From assembly GCF_043876815.1 (NCBI RefSeq), contig NZ_JBAWKA010000002.1, positions 186,001 to 250,000 on the forward strand: a stretch of DNA of 64,000 nt, written 5' to 3'. The translations under genes were made by a program, and so were the position numbers. Of this stretch, positions 50,010-59,097 are shown one piece after another. The stretch is from Gaetbulibacter_A sp043876815 (GTDB lineage: Bacteria > Bacteroidota > Bacteroidia > Flavobacteriales > Flavobacteriaceae). A model generated the notes under the pieces. The model was not told the DNA's origin. It saw only the letters and a list, made by a program, of their open reading frames with translations, and did no database searches. How positions within the stretch are numbered: the first letter of the stretch is position 1; each line of letters opens with the position of its first letter.

Positions 50010-50591
50010 ATGTATCAAATTTTTGTCAACGATAAACCTATTATTCTTACTACTAAAGACAAAAAACCTAAAGGTGCTAAAAGTTATAAACTAAAAACTG
50101 TGTTGATCAATCGGGTAATCAAAAAACTTAATAAAACTGATCTTAATGCCGTTTATTTAACACACAAGAACGAATCAAAACTTCTAGATAAATTTTTAAA
50201 AAAACTACCTAATATTATCGCCGGTGGCGGAAAAGTGTACAATCAACATGGAGAGATTTTGTTTATTTTTAGAAATGATCGATGGGATTTGCCAAAAGGC
50301 AAGGCGGAACGAAAAGAATCCATTGAAGAAACAGCTATCCGGGAGGTAGAGGAGGAAACAGGAGTTAAAAATTTAAAAATTACCAAACCGCTAGATACGA
50401 CATATCACATACTAAAACGAAATAATCGCTACAAAATAAAAATTACCCATTGGTTCGAAATGACCACGGATTACGATGGGAAATTGAAACCGCAAACCAA
50501 AGAGGGAATTACCAAGGTAAAATGGTTAAATAAAAAAAAGATGAAAAAAGCCTTGAAAAACTCTTATGCCAATATTAAAACCCTGATTTAA
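50010..50591 (+). CDS. NUDIX hydrolase domain protein
   Basis: A 193-residue protein. A basic N-terminal part (1-70) of unknown fold is followed by a NUDIX domain (about 70-190). The NUDIX box G-x5-E-x7-REVEEETG is complete: GKAERKESIEETAIREVEEETG. A nucleoside or dinucleotide polyphosphate is the probable substrate. The C-terminus is very rich in Lys. It ends 6 bases from the convergent M14 gene. Confidence 0.9.
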   Translation: MYQIFVNDKPIILTTKDKKPKGAKSYKLKTVLINRVIKKLNKTDLNAVYLTHKNESKLLDKFLKKLPNIIAGGGKVYNQHGEILFIFRNDRWDLPKGKAERKESIEETAIREVEEETGVKNLKITKPLDTTYHILKRNNRYKIKITHWFEMTTDYDGKLKPQTKEGITKVKWLNKKKMKKALKNSYANIKTLI

Positions 50592-50596
50592 AGGCT

Positions 50597-52330
50597 TTAC
50601 AAAATTCTATAAATTGGATATTGTAAATGCGATTTTTCATAATATTTGCTGTGTTTGTGTATCCAGTCTAATTGTGCGTGCCAACTTTTCGCAAAAGTAG
50701 AATCCTTGGATTTTAAGGTTTCGAAAGCCTCTCTCAAACTATCATTTTCAGTTAGTATTTGTGCAGCTTTATCTTCCCAAACATATGGGGAGAACCCTTC
50801 TTTTTGTTGTAAAATAGTGTCGAAGAAATTCCAATTAAAAAATGAATCTACGGCCTCGGGCTCTAAGGTTTCAAGAAGGTAACGAATACCATCTTGTTGG
50901 GATTCTGCAATAAAGTCTCCTGCTTTAAAATGTTGAATTCGCATACTTTTTTGAACTTTTGTGTTTTTGTGTAAATAATGTCCTTCATAAGGATTGTTTC
51001 CGGTTTCATAATCTGTAATGCGATATGATTCTATTTGAATGACCGTGTCCTGTTTTATGGTATGTAAATTTATCTTGTTTAGTTTTAATAATTCAATAAC
51101 ATTGAACCAACCCTGCGGAATAACGTAGGCTTTGGGTATAGTAATGGAAGTTGACGGTTTGAAGTAATCCTGGTATGTTACAGTTTTAGTAAATGGTTTT
51201 GATCTGTCGTATTTCAGGCGATCAAACCCTGTTACTTCACTTTTTTCCAGAGCACCTTCATAGCCTTTAAACTGAAGATTACTCGCTTTTGTTGTGTCAA
51301 CTTCCCACTGTACAGGGTAAGATGAACCAACGGAATAATTTGAGGTTGATTTTTTTCTTAATACGGTGATTTGTTTTCCATCAGATTCCGTAATCTCTAA
51401 CATGCTTTTCATCAGCTCATAAGTACCTTCAACCCTCTGTTTGTAGGGTTTGAGCATATGGGTTTCTACCATCATTCCAAGAGAATTGAACAAAGTGGTG
51501 TATCCTGTTGAATATCTAGGGCTGTCTAAAAATTGAGAAAATCCTTTTTCCGGAACCTCATTAAATACATTGACATAAGGTGTGATAATCCATTTTTTTG
51601 TCTCTAGTTTATCAATAAGTTGCGGCATCATTTTATTGTGTAAATAATGCCCTAGATCGCCACCTAATTTATTATGTTGGGTAAAAAGGTGGGTTAATGT
51701 ATACTGATAGTCAGCACCATTACTCACGTGATTGTCAATAAAAACATCTGGTTTTACCAAGTGAAATATCTTTGCGAAACTCCGTGCATTTTTGGTATCA
51801 CTTTTTATGAAATCTCGATTCAGGTCAAAATTGCGTGCATTTCCGCGAAACCCATAAGATTCCGGGCCATTCTGGTTGGTTCTTGAATAGGAATTTCTAT
51901 TTAAACTTCCGCCTACATTGTATATTGGTATGGTTACCAGAACGGTTTGTTGAGGTGCTTTTAAAGTTCCTTTGGCCAGATCACGAAATAACAACATGGT
52001 TGCATCGATGCCGTCCGGTTCACCAGGATGTATACCGTTGTTGATCAATAAAATACGTTTGGTTTCTCTGATGATATCATAATTAAATTGGGTATCGGGG
52101 TTATAGATTACCAAATGCAATGGCCTCCCAGAATCTGTTTCTCCAATAGACTGGATTTTAATTTCCGGATAGGTGTCAGCTAATTGCTTGTAAAAAGCGA
52201 TGGCCTCGTCATAGGTAGCTGTTTCCTTTCCTCCAGATTTTTCAAAAGACGTTTTAAATTCATTGGAGGATTTTTTATTTGATTGGCAAGATATTAAAAC
52301 AGCAAAAAGAAGCGCAAGTGTGTATTTCAT
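50597..52330 (-). CDS. M14 family zinc carboxypeptidase, lipoprotein
   Basis: A 577-residue protein with a lipoprotein signal (AVLISC, Cys15). The M14 domain begins near residue 45: the zinc ligands His and Glu in NNGIHPGEPDGID, the third His in FIDNHVSNGADY, and the catalytic Glu in MMVETHMLKPY. The C-terminal 230 residues form a beta-rich extension typical of Bacteroidota members. It is probably held on the outer or inner membrane and trims peptides outside the cytoplasm. Confidence 0.9.
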   Translation of the reverse strand: MKYTLALLFAVLISCQSNKKSSNEFKTSFEKSGGKETATYDEAIAFYKQLADTYPEIKIQSIGETDSGRPLHLVIYNPDTQFNYDIIRETKRILLINNGIHPGEPDGIDATMLLFRDLAKGTLKAPQQTVLVTIPIYNVGGSLNRNSYSRTNQNGPESYGFRGNARNFDLNRDFIKSDTKNARSFAKIFHLVKPDVFIDNHVSNGADYQYTLTHLFTQHNKLGGDLGHYLHNKMMPQLIDKLETKKWIITPYVNVFNEVPEKGFSQFLDSPRYSTGYTTLFNSLGMMVETHMLKPYKQRVEGTYELMKSMLEITESDGKQITVLRKKSTSNYSVGSSYPVQWEVDTTKASNLQFKGYEGALEKSEVTGFDRLKYDRSKPFTKTVTYQDYFKPSTSITIPKAYVIPQGWFNVIELLKLNKINLHTIKQDTVIQIESYRITDYETGNNPYEGHYLHKNTKVQKSMRIQHFKAGDFIAESQQDGIRYLLETLEPEAVDSFFNWNFFDTILQQKEGFSPYVWEDKAAQILTENDSLREAFETLKSKDSTFAKSWHAQLDWIHKHSKYYEKSHLQYPIYRIL

Positions 52331-52446
52331 CTTTAAAATTTTGTAAATCTATTATTTGTTTTTCGATTTATAAAAATTTATTCCTTTTGAAGGGGGCAAA
52401 ATTCAAACGTTTTAGTATCATTTTAATACAATAATTTCTGATGTCC

Positions 52447-52476
52447 TTGCCACAGCGCATTGAAACTGTAAATTTG
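52447..52476 (+). promoter_or_regulatory. Promoter of the SulP transporter gene
   Basis: TTG at 52447-52449, a 19-base spacer, then TAAATTTG at 52469-52476: a complete Bacteroidota promoter, 20 bases before the ATG. Confidence 0.75.
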
Positions 52477-52496
52477 CAACCTCTAAAAATCGAGTA

Positions 52497-54110
52497 ATGA
52501 CAGCATTTTTCAGAAAAAAAGCGGCCAATGCCAAAGATGATATTTTAAGTGGAATTACAGTAGCTTTAGCGCTAGTTCCGGAAGCGGTCGCATTCGCCTT
52601 TGTGGCAGGAGTAGACCCTCTTGTCGGACTGTATGCGGCTTTTATGGTTGGCTTGGTAACTTCAATTTTTGGAGGTCGTCCCGGTATGATCAGTGGTGCT
52701 ACCGGCGCACTGGCTGTGGTAATGGTAAGCTTGGTAGCTGAAGGGAATGCCATGGGGGCTGAGGGTGAAAATCTTGGGCTTTATTATTTATTCGCTACGG
52801 TTATTTTAATGGGTAGTATTCAAATGTTGGCCGGTATTTTTAAACTTGGGAAATTTGTAAGACTGATTCCGCACCCTGTGATGATGGGTTTCGTTAATGG
52901 TCTTGCTATAGTGATATTTTTATCTCAACTAAATATGTTCAAAGATGCTTCCGGCGATTGGTTTACAGGGCCGCGTTTAGTTACCATGTTAGGTTTGGTG
53001 TTGCTCACTATGGGGATTATGTTCTTCCTTCCCAAACTCACAAAGAAACTTCCTGAAGCTTTAATAGCTATTGGAGCAGTTTCCGCTATTGTGATTCTCG
53101 GTAACCTCGATGTGGCTACCGTAGGAAGTTTTATTCGTGATGGTGGTGGTACTGGGTTGGAAGGAGGCTTGCCTACCTTTCAATGGGATATATTTTCAAA
53201 AGTGCCTTTTACTTGGAAAACTTTAGAATTCATCGGGCCTTACGCTATTATTTTAGCAGCAGTAGGATTAATTGAATCCTTAATGACCTTAAACCTTGTT
53301 GATGAATTGACCGAAACACGCGGAAATGCGAACCGGGAGTGTATGGCGCAAGGTGGTGCTAATATTCTAACCGGCTTTTTTGGTGGTATGGGTGGCTGTG
53401 CCATGATCGGGCAATCACTGATCAATATCAAATCGGGTGGCCGTAAACGTTTATCCGGTATCGTTGCAGCTTCCTTGTTACTTGTTTTTATTTTGTTCGC
53501 TGCGGGTCTTATAGAACAGGTTCCGATTGCCGCATTGGTAGGCGTAATGTTTATGGTGGTTATTGGAACGTTTGCCTGGAGTAGTTTTAGAATATTAAAT
53601 AAAATCCCGTTAAGTGATGTGATCGTATTAGTAGCGGTTTCGGCGCTAACTGTGGTATTCGATTTGGCCATTGCTGTCATTGCGGGAGTCATTATTAGCG
53701 CCCTGGTATTTTCTTGGGAGAATGCTAAACGTATTCGCGCCAGAAAACGCATGAAAGATGATGGCACGAAAATTTATGAAATTTGGGGACCCTTATTTTT
53801 TGGATCGATCATAGCATTCAATGAAAAATTTGACGTAAAGAATGATCCGGAACAGGTGGAAATCGATTTTGTAGAATCCCGCGTTTCCGATCATTCTGCA
53901 ATTGAAGCTATTTATAATTTGGTTTTGAAATATGAAGAGGCCGGGAAAAAGATCAAACTTAAACACCTAAGTGAAGATTGTAAAGTATTACTTTACAAAT
54001 CAAGTCCGAAGTTTAAAGAGGTTATTGTAGAAGCTATTGACGATCCTCGCTATCATTTAGCTGAAGACCCTGAGCGGTTCACCAAAGGTCTGGCAGAGTA
54101 CAATCTTTAG
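52497..54110 (+). CDS. SulP family inorganic anion transporter
   Basis: A 537-residue inner-membrane protein. The N-terminal 400 residues form about 12-14 helices of the SLC26/SulP fold, including LSGITVALALVPEAVAFAFVAGVDPLVGLYAAF and GGMGGCAMIGQSLINIKSGGR. A cytoplasmic STAS domain (about 425-537) follows, here with VEIDFVESRVSDHSAIEAI. Substrates of the family are sulfate, bicarbonate or related anions; the ion cannot be told from sequence. Its stop touches the coaD stop, leaving no intergenic base. Confidence 0.94.
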   Translation: MTAFFRKKAANAKDDILSGITVALALVPEAVAFAFVAGVDPLVGLYAAFMVGLVTSIFGGRPGMISGATGALAVVMVSLVAEGNAMGAEGENLGLYYLFATVILMGSIQMLAGIFKLGKFVRLIPHPVMMGFVNGLAIVIFLSQLNMFKDASGDWFTGPRLVTMLGLVLLTMGIMFFLPKLTKKLPEALIAIGAVSAIVILGNLDVATVGSFIRDGGGTGLEGGLPTFQWDIFSKVPFTWKTLEFIGPYAIILAAVGLIESLMTLNLVDELTETRGNANRECMAQGGANILTGFFGGMGGCAMIGQSLINIKSGGRKRLSGIVAASLLLVFILFAAGLIEQVPIAALVGVMFMVVIGTFAWSSFRILNKIPLSDVIVLVAVSALTVVFDLAIAVIAGVIISALVFSWENAKRIRARKRMKDDGTKIYEIWGPLFFGSIIAFNEKFDVKNDPEQVEIDFVESRVSDHSAIEAIYNLVLKYEEAGKKIKLKHLSEDCKVLLYKSSPKFKEVIVEAIDDPRYHLAEDPERFTKGLAEYNL

Positions 54111-54566
54111 TTATTTTACTCGTACAGTATCAGGGACCAATTTAGTATAGTCACCATGGTTTCTAATCACATCACGCACAATAGAAGATGCGATGAATGA
54201 GGTTTTTGATGAGGTGAGTAAAAACACCGTCTCTATTTCAGATAAACAACGATTAGTATGAGCGATAGCTTTTTCAAACTCAAAATCGGCAGGGTTTCGT
54301 AAACCACGCAATATAAACTCAACACCAAGTTCCTGACAAAAATCAACTGTTAAACCTTCATAGGTCATGACTTTTACCTTGGGTTCATCCGCAAAGGTTT
54401 CTTCAATAAACCCCTTACGGTCCTCAAGTGAAAACATGTATTTCTTTTCTGCGTTGACACCAATAGCAACAATAATTTCATCGAAAAGCGTCACACCGCG
54501 AGAAATGATGTCGCAATGCCCTAAGGTGAGGGGATCAAAAGATCCTGGAAATAAAGCTCGTTTCAT
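54111..54566 (-). CDS. coaD: Pantetheine-phosphate adenylyltransferase
   Basis: A 151-residue enzyme of CoA synthesis that forms dephospho-CoA from 4'-phosphopantetheine and ATP. ALFPGSFDPLTLGHCDII carries the HxGH-type motif (TLGH) and EFILRGLRNPADFEFE is the substrate site, with FLLTSSKTSFIASSIVRDV near the end. I choose ATG 54566; the extra 11 codons up to 54599 lie across a -7 box (TATCTTTG, 54597-54604) and cannot be translated from it. Confidence 0.96.
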   Translation of the reverse strand: MKRALFPGSFDPLTLGHCDIISRGVTLFDEIIVAIGVNAEKKYMFSLEDRKGFIEETFADEPKVKVMTYEGLTVDFCQELGVEFILRGLRNPADFEFEKAIAHTNRCLSEIETVFLLTSSKTSFIASSIVRDVIRNHGDYTKLVPDTVRVK

Positions 54567-54596
54567 ATAAGATATATTGAGTTCGTTGCTGTCAAT

Positions 54597-54604
54597 CAAA
54601 GATA
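54597..54604 (-). promoter_or_regulatory. Putative -7 box of coaD
   Basis: TATCTTTG on the minus strand, 30 bases before the chosen coaD ATG. It decides the start against the longer frame. Confidence 0.6.
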
Positions 54605-54639
54605 CTAATATTTACTGAAGAAAAGTTTTATGTATAGTC

Positions 54640-55614
54640 TTAGGCCAAGGCCTCATTAATGGCATTTTCAAATAAATCGCTTAAACTAATCCCGGCGGCG
54701 GCGGCCTGTTGGGGTAAAATACTTTCTCGCGTTAAACCCGGCACTGTGTTGATCTCTAACAAATGGGGTTCATCATTCTTAAAAATAAATTCACTACGGC
54801 TAAACCCTGAAAGTTTTAAGGTCGTGTAAATTTTCTTAGCAACCTCGCGAACTTTCATCTCATAATCTTCTGAAATTCTTGCTGGGGTTATTTCCTGTGA
54901 TTTGCCCAGATATTTAGCTTCATAATCGAAAAACTCATTTTCTGAAACAATTTCCGTGATGGGTAAAACTGTGATTTCTCCTTTATAAGATATGACCCCA
55001 ACAGAAACTTCAGTTCCCTCTAAAAACGATTCAATGATTATTTCATCATCCTCTTTAAATGCCATATTGATCGCTTCTTGTAATTTACTCTGGTTGTGAA
55101 CCTTAGTAATGCCAAAACTGCTTCCAGCCTTATTAGCCTTAACAAAACAAGGTAATCCTACTGTTTTAACAATGGCTTCTTCATCAATAGGATCTCCGAA
55201 ATTTAAATAGTAGGAGGTTGCCATTTTTATACCATAAGGTTTTAAAACACTCAAGCAATCCCTTTTATTAAAGGTTAAAGCGGCTTGATACATGCCACAA
55301 CTTGTTTGAGGAATTTGAAGTAAATTGAAATAGGCCTGCATAAATCCGTCCTCTCCGGGAGCGCCATGAATTGCATTGAATACACAATCAAAAGTGATTT
55401 TAGATCCCTTTAATGTAATTGAAAAATCGTTTTTATCTACTGGAAATTCAGCGTTATTTTGATCGACATAAACCCATTTTTCCTTAAAAATATGAATGCG
55501 GTAACAATCATAATTTATGGCGGTTAAGGTATCAAAAACCACTTGCCCACTTTTCAAAGATATTTGATATTCGCTGGAATATCCACCCATAATAATGGCT
55601 ATTGTTTTTTTCAT
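54640..55614 (-). CDS. ddl: D-alanine--D-alanine ligase
   Basis: A 324-residue ATP-grasp enzyme of peptidoglycan synthesis. GGYSSEYQISLKSG is the N-terminal Ddl signature, HGAPGEDGFMQ follows, PCFVKANKAGSSFGITKV binds ATP, and LEINTVPGLTRESILPQ carries the metal ligands and the second substrate loop. Length is typical. It has its own upstream region, divergent from the PASTA gene. Confidence 0.95.
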   Translation of the reverse strand: MKKTIAIIMGGYSSEYQISLKSGQVVFDTLTAINYDCYRIHIFKEKWVYVDQNNAEFPVDKNDFSITLKGSKITFDCVFNAIHGAPGEDGFMQAYFNLLQIPQTSCGMYQAALTFNKRDCLSVLKPYGIKMATSYYLNFGDPIDEEAIVKTVGLPCFVKANKAGSSFGITKVHNQSKLQEAINMAFKEDDEIIIESFLEGTEVSVGVISYKGEITVLPITEIVSENEFFDYEAKYLGKSQEITPARISEDYEMKVREVAKKIYTTLKLSGFSRSEFIFKNDEPHLLEINTVPGLTRESILPQQAAAAGISLSDLFENAINEALA

Positions 55615-55785
55615 TTAGGTCCTCGTGTTAATCTCTAGAATAGAGGGCATTTAAATTATTAAGTAAATTAGTCTAAAACCTAGCAATAAAACGTATCTAT
55701 TGTTAGTTAAGCTAAAATATCATATAAATTGGAAAAGAAAAAACACTTGGGTTTTTATATATTTGCTAAATATAAAATTCTTCAC

Positions 55786-56340
55786 ATGCGCATCCTCAAA
55801 TTCTTAAAAAGTAAACTTTTTTTAAAACAGGTTTTATTGGCAGGAGTTGCTGTTCTGGTTTTAAGTTTTATTTTATTGAAATGGTTAAGTGTTTACACCA
55901 ACCATGGTGAATTTGAGACCGTGCCTGACCTCACTGGGAAATCCCTTAATGTGGCTCAAATGACCTTGAAAGAAAACCACTTAAATATGCAGGTTCAGGA
56001 TTCTGCTAATTACAATCCGGATTATCCCAAGTTTTCCGTTATTGAGCAAGAACCACCGGCCGGGTCTAAAGTAAAGGATAATCGAAAAATCTATCTCACA
56101 ATAAATCCTTCCGGTTACCGTAAGATTCGCGTACCCGATTTAACTGAAAAAACATTAAGACAAGCGCAACCTACATTAGAAGCACTTGGTTTTAAAGTGG
56201 GTAGACTCATTTATAAAGATAACATTGCTAGAGATATGGTGTTGCAAATGATGCATGATGGCAAGACCATTGAAGAAGGGGATAAATTACCAAAAACTGC
56301 CGTTATTGATTTGGTTTTAGGAAATGGAAACCAACCCTAA
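55786..56340 (+). CDS. Single-pass membrane protein with two PASTA domains
   Basis: A 184-residue protein: short cytoplasmic N-terminus, membrane helix (about 14-35, VLLAGVAVLVLSFILLKWL), then two PASTA repeats in the periplasm: TVPDLTGKSLNVAQMTL with EQEPPAGSKV, and RVPDLTEKTLRQAQPTL. PASTA domains bind peptidoglycan stems in kinases and penicillin-binding proteins, but no catalytic part exists here. ATG 55786 is preferred to TTG 55729, which would add 19 residues. The gene is coupled to rluD by overlap and faces ddl, a cell-wall gene. Confidence 0.9.
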   Translation: MRILKFLKSKLFLKQVLLAGVAVLVLSFILLKWLSVYTNHGEFETVPDLTGKSLNVAQMTLKENHLNMQVQDSANYNPDYPKFSVIEQEPPAGSKVKDNRKIYLTINPSGYRKIRVPDLTEKTLRQAQPTLEALGFKVGRLIYKDNIARDMVLQMMHDGKTIEEGDKLPKTAVIDLVLGNGNQP

Positions 56341-57382
56341 TATGGAGGATTATACACCACAATTTTCTGATGATGATGAAGACCTTTACGAACATTATGC
56401 TTTTGATGTAGAAAAGGGTCAGAAACCATTGCGGATCGACAAATATTTAATGAATTTTGTTGAAAATGCTACGCGGAATAAAATTCAAACGGCTGCCAAA
56501 GAGGGGAGTGTATTTGTAAATGGCATACCGGTTAAGCCCAACTACAAAGTAAAACCCTATGATAAAATTAGGGTGTTGTTCAAACATCCGCCACACGGAA
56601 ACCTTTTGGTAGGTGAACCTATTGATTTGGATATTGTTTATGAAGATAATGCTTTGCTAGTGGTGAATAAACCGGCTGGTATGGTTGTGCATCCGGGACA
56701 TGGAAATTATTCAGGAACTTTGATCAATGGCTTGATTTACCGTTTTGAAAACCTGCCTAACAATTCCAGTGAGCGACCAGGACTCGTGCATCGTATTGAT
56801 AAAGATACCAGCGGTCTTTTGGTAGTGGCTAAAACAGAACACGCTATGGCTTATTTGTCAATGCAATTTGCTGAAAAAACCAGTGAACGTGAGTATGTCG
56901 CTTTGGTATGGGGTAATATTGAACAAGAGGAGGGGACCATTGAAGGCGCAATTGGAAGGCATCCTAAAAACAGATTACAGAACACCGTTTATTTAGGAGA
57001 CGATGCAGACAAAGGTAAACCGGCTGTGACTCACTATAAAGTTTTGGAACGATTTGGTTATGTAACCTTGGTATCCTGTATTTTGGAAACCGGACGAACC
57101 CATCAGATCCGCGTCCATATGAAGCATATTGGTCATACTCTATTTAATGACGAGCGCTATGGTGGTGATAAAATTCTAAAAGGTACCACGTTTACCAAAT
57201 ACAAACAGTTCGTTGAGAACTGTTTTAAGGTATTACCACGCCAGGCTTTACATGCTAAAACCTTGGGATTTGAACATCCTGTTTCTGGAAAATTTATGCG
57301 TTTTGAAACACCTTTACCGGAAGATTTGGAAGCCTGCATAGAAAAATGGCGTAACTACGCTAAACATCAGGAAATAGAATAA
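56324..57382 (+). CDS. RluD-type 23S rRNA pseudouridine synthase
   Basis: A 352-residue RNA modification enzyme. An S4 domain (about 35-95, LRIDKYLMNFVENATRNKIQTAAKEG) precedes the RluA catalytic domain with the active-site Asp in HRIDKDTSGLLVVAK and a C-terminal TGRTHQIRVHMKHIGH. Probable target is 23S rRNA helix 69 by analogy with RluD. The first ATG overlaps the PASTA gene by 17 bases; another at 56342, two bases after that gene, is an equally good start and would shorten the protein by six residues. Confidence 0.92.
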   Translation: METNPNMEDYTPQFSDDDEDLYEHYAFDVEKGQKPLRIDKYLMNFVENATRNKIQTAAKEGSVFVNGIPVKPNYKVKPYDKIRVLFKHPPHGNLLVGEPIDLDIVYEDNALLVVNKPAGMVVHPGHGNYSGTLINGLIYRFENLPNNSSERPGLVHRIDKDTSGLLVVAKTEHAMAYLSMQFAEKTSEREYVALVWGNIEQEEGTIEGAIGRHPKNRLQNTVYLGDDADKGKPAVTHYKVLERFGYVTLVSCILETGRTHQIRVHMKHIGHTLFNDERYGGDKILKGTTFTKYKQFVENCFKVLPRQALHAKTLGFEHPVSGKFMRFETPLPEDLEACIEKWRNYAKHQEIE

Positions 57383-57446
57383 ATTACATTTATAATTGTA
57401 TTATAAATTATTCTCATGCTCTGTTTTTATAATGGGTCATGTATTG

Positions 57447-57454
57447 TATTTTTG
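57447..57454 (+). promoter_or_regulatory. Putative -7 box of yaaA
   Basis: TATTTTTG fits TAnnTTTG and lies 20 bases before the ATG at 57475. The in-frame ATG at 57439 is upstream of it, so the shorter protein is expected. Confidence 0.55.
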
Positions 57455-57474
57455 TTTTAGAAAAAGACATTGTT

Positions 57475-58233
57475 ATGAAATTAGTTTTATCACCAGCTAA
57501 ATCTTTAGATTACGAAAGTGAATTACCTACCAATCAATTCACAGAACCGCAATTTTTAGAACAATCTGAACGCTTGAATAAAATTCTTAAAAAGAAATCA
57601 GCTAAAGGATTATCCAAACTGATGAATATTTCTGATGCTCTTGGACAATTGAACTATGAACGTAATCAGGAATGGGAATTACCATTTACCCAAGCTAATT
57701 CGCGTCCTGCAGTCTATGCCTTTAACGGCGATGTGTACAAGGGGTTAGATGCTTACACCATCCCAGGGGATAAAATAAACACTTTAAATAATACGGTTCG
57801 GATCTTGTCCGGTTTGTATGGTGTGCTAAGACCTAGCGATTTAATCCAACCTTACCGCTTGGAAATGGGTACTAAAATGGCTATTGGTACCAAGAAAAAT
57901 TTATACGAGTTTTGGAAAAAGGATATTACAAAAGCCCTGAATGAAGAATTGGAAAATGATGAGGTATTTTTGAATCTCGCTAGTAATGAATATTTCAAGG
58001 CCATAGATAAAAAAGCGCTCAAAGTACCTGTCGTGGATATTACGTTTAAAGATTTTAAGAACGGAAAATATAAAATTATATCCTTTTTCGCTAAAGAAGC
58101 TCGTGGCTTAATGGCGCGATATGTTGTAGATCATGATGCTAAAACCGTGGACGATCTTAAAGGATTTAATTATGGTGGGTATAGCTACAGTGAAGACTTG
58201 TCGAAGCCAAACGATCTAGTGTTTATCAGGTGA
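57475..58233 (+). CDS. yaaA: Peroxide stress protein YaaA
   Basis: A 252-residue protein of the YaaA/DUF328 family. MKLVLSPAKSLDYE at the N-terminus, PAVYAFNGDVYKGLDA, ILSGLYGVLRPSDLIQPYRLEMGTK and FFAKEARGLMARYV are the family hallmarks. E. coli YaaA lowers free iron during peroxide stress and binds DNA through a helix-hairpin-helix region. The longer frame to 57439 starts before the -7 box and is rejected. The gene is single. Confidence 0.94.
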   Translation: MKLVLSPAKSLDYESELPTNQFTEPQFLEQSERLNKILKKKSAKGLSKLMNISDALGQLNYERNQEWELPFTQANSRPAVYAFNGDVYKGLDAYTIPGDKINTLNNTVRILSGLYGVLRPSDLIQPYRLEMGTKMAIGTKKNLYEFWKKDITKALNEELENDEVFLNLASNEYFKAIDKKALKVPVVDITFKDFKNGKYKIISFFAKEARGLMARYVVDHDAKTVDDLKGFNYGGYSYSEDLSKPNDLVFIR

Positions 58234-58234
58234 T

Positions 58235-58369
58235 TTATTTCACTTTAGCTTTATCGTTAATGTTGATTTTGCTTTCTGCAGAACGTTTCTTTTTTATACG
58301 CGGACGACGTACACCAAAGGTCCCTCTGTAAATTTTACCACGTTTTGTTTTTTTATCTCCTTTTCCCAT
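58235..58369 (-). CDS. 30S ribosomal protein bTHX
   Basis: A 44-residue, very basic peptide beginning MGKGDKKTKRGKIYRGTFGV and continuing RRPRIKKKR. This matches the bTHX family, which fits into the head of the 30S subunit in Thermus and is encoded in many Bacteroidota. It ends on TAA one base after the yaaA stop on the other strand. Its small size puts it below usual gene-calling cut-offs. Confidence 0.9.
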   Translation of the reverse strand: MGKGDKKTKRGKIYRGTFGVRRPRIKKKRSAESKININDKAKVK

Positions 58370-58433
58370 AATTATTTAATTAATTTGTTGCACTAGAATA
58401 TAGCGAATTTCCACCTAAATATCAAGCTTTATC

Positions 58434-59087
58434 GTGTTTCATCATAAACATCCTTACGAACCATTCATTCAGGAAACTACCGAAAAACTTATCGTGGGTA
58501 CTTTACCGCCGCCTCGATTTTCAACGGGAGATCTTTTAGAGCAGGATGTCGATTTTTGTTATGGCAGTTACTACAATTCATTATGGCTTTACATTGATAA
58601 AATTCACAACTTAAATTTTCGTTACGATAATTCGGAGGAGGCGGTGGCACAGCGGAAGGCATTTCTTATTAAGTATAAAATAGGGGTTTGCGATATGGTA
58701 GGTTCATGTGAACGAAAAAAAATTGATGCTTCTGATCTGGGAATAGAAAACGTGGAGCTTCGAGATCTCATAGGTTATTTAAAAGCCTATCCGAAAGTGC
58801 ATACATTACTGTTTACTGGCGGAAATAGTAAAAACGGACCGGAATATTTTTTCAGGAAGCATCTCAAGGACTATCAATTAAAACTACACCTCATTTCGAA
58901 CGAGATCCCCAGGATTCATCAATTTGAATTATCAGGAAGGATAATCAAAACGGTATCGCTAACTTCAGCATCGGGTTCCGCTAATCGCACTATAGGAAGT
59001 ATGCCGCTATACAAACATTTAAAAGCAAAAAACCCTGAATTCAATACGTTTGATTTCAGGGTTATGCAATACAGAGAATTTTTCTAA
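58434..59087 (+). CDS. Uracil-DNA glycosylase superfamily protein
   Basis: A 217-residue protein starting at GTG. LIVGTLPPPRFSTGDLLEQ resembles motif A of the uracil/hypoxanthine glycosylase group, YGSYYNSLWLYIDKI the base-pocket region, GVCDMVGSCERKK a linker, and VSLTSASGSANRTIG the DNA-intercalation loop. The motifs best fit UDG family 6-like (HDG) proteins rather than UngA. Target base unproven. No in-frame ATG precedes it in the 64-base gap from the bTHX gene. Confidence 0.72.
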   Translation: MFHHKHPYEPFIQETTEKLIVGTLPPPRFSTGDLLEQDVDFCYGSYYNSLWLYIDKIHNLNFRYDNSEEAVAQRKAFLIKYKIGVCDMVGSCERKKIDASDLGIENVELRDLIGYLKAYPKVHTLLFTGGNSKNGPEYFFRKHLKDYQLKLHLISNEIPRIHQFELSGRIIKTVSLTSASGSANRTIGSMPLYKHLKAKNPEFNTFDFRVMQYREFF

Positions 59088-59097
59088 TTATAATTAT

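Noticed and set aside
53240..53767. A 175-codon minus-strand frame inside the SulP gene
   Set aside because: It is antisense to a complete SulP gene, with a low-complexity Ile/Thr/Pro-rich translation typical of reversed hydrophobic codons.
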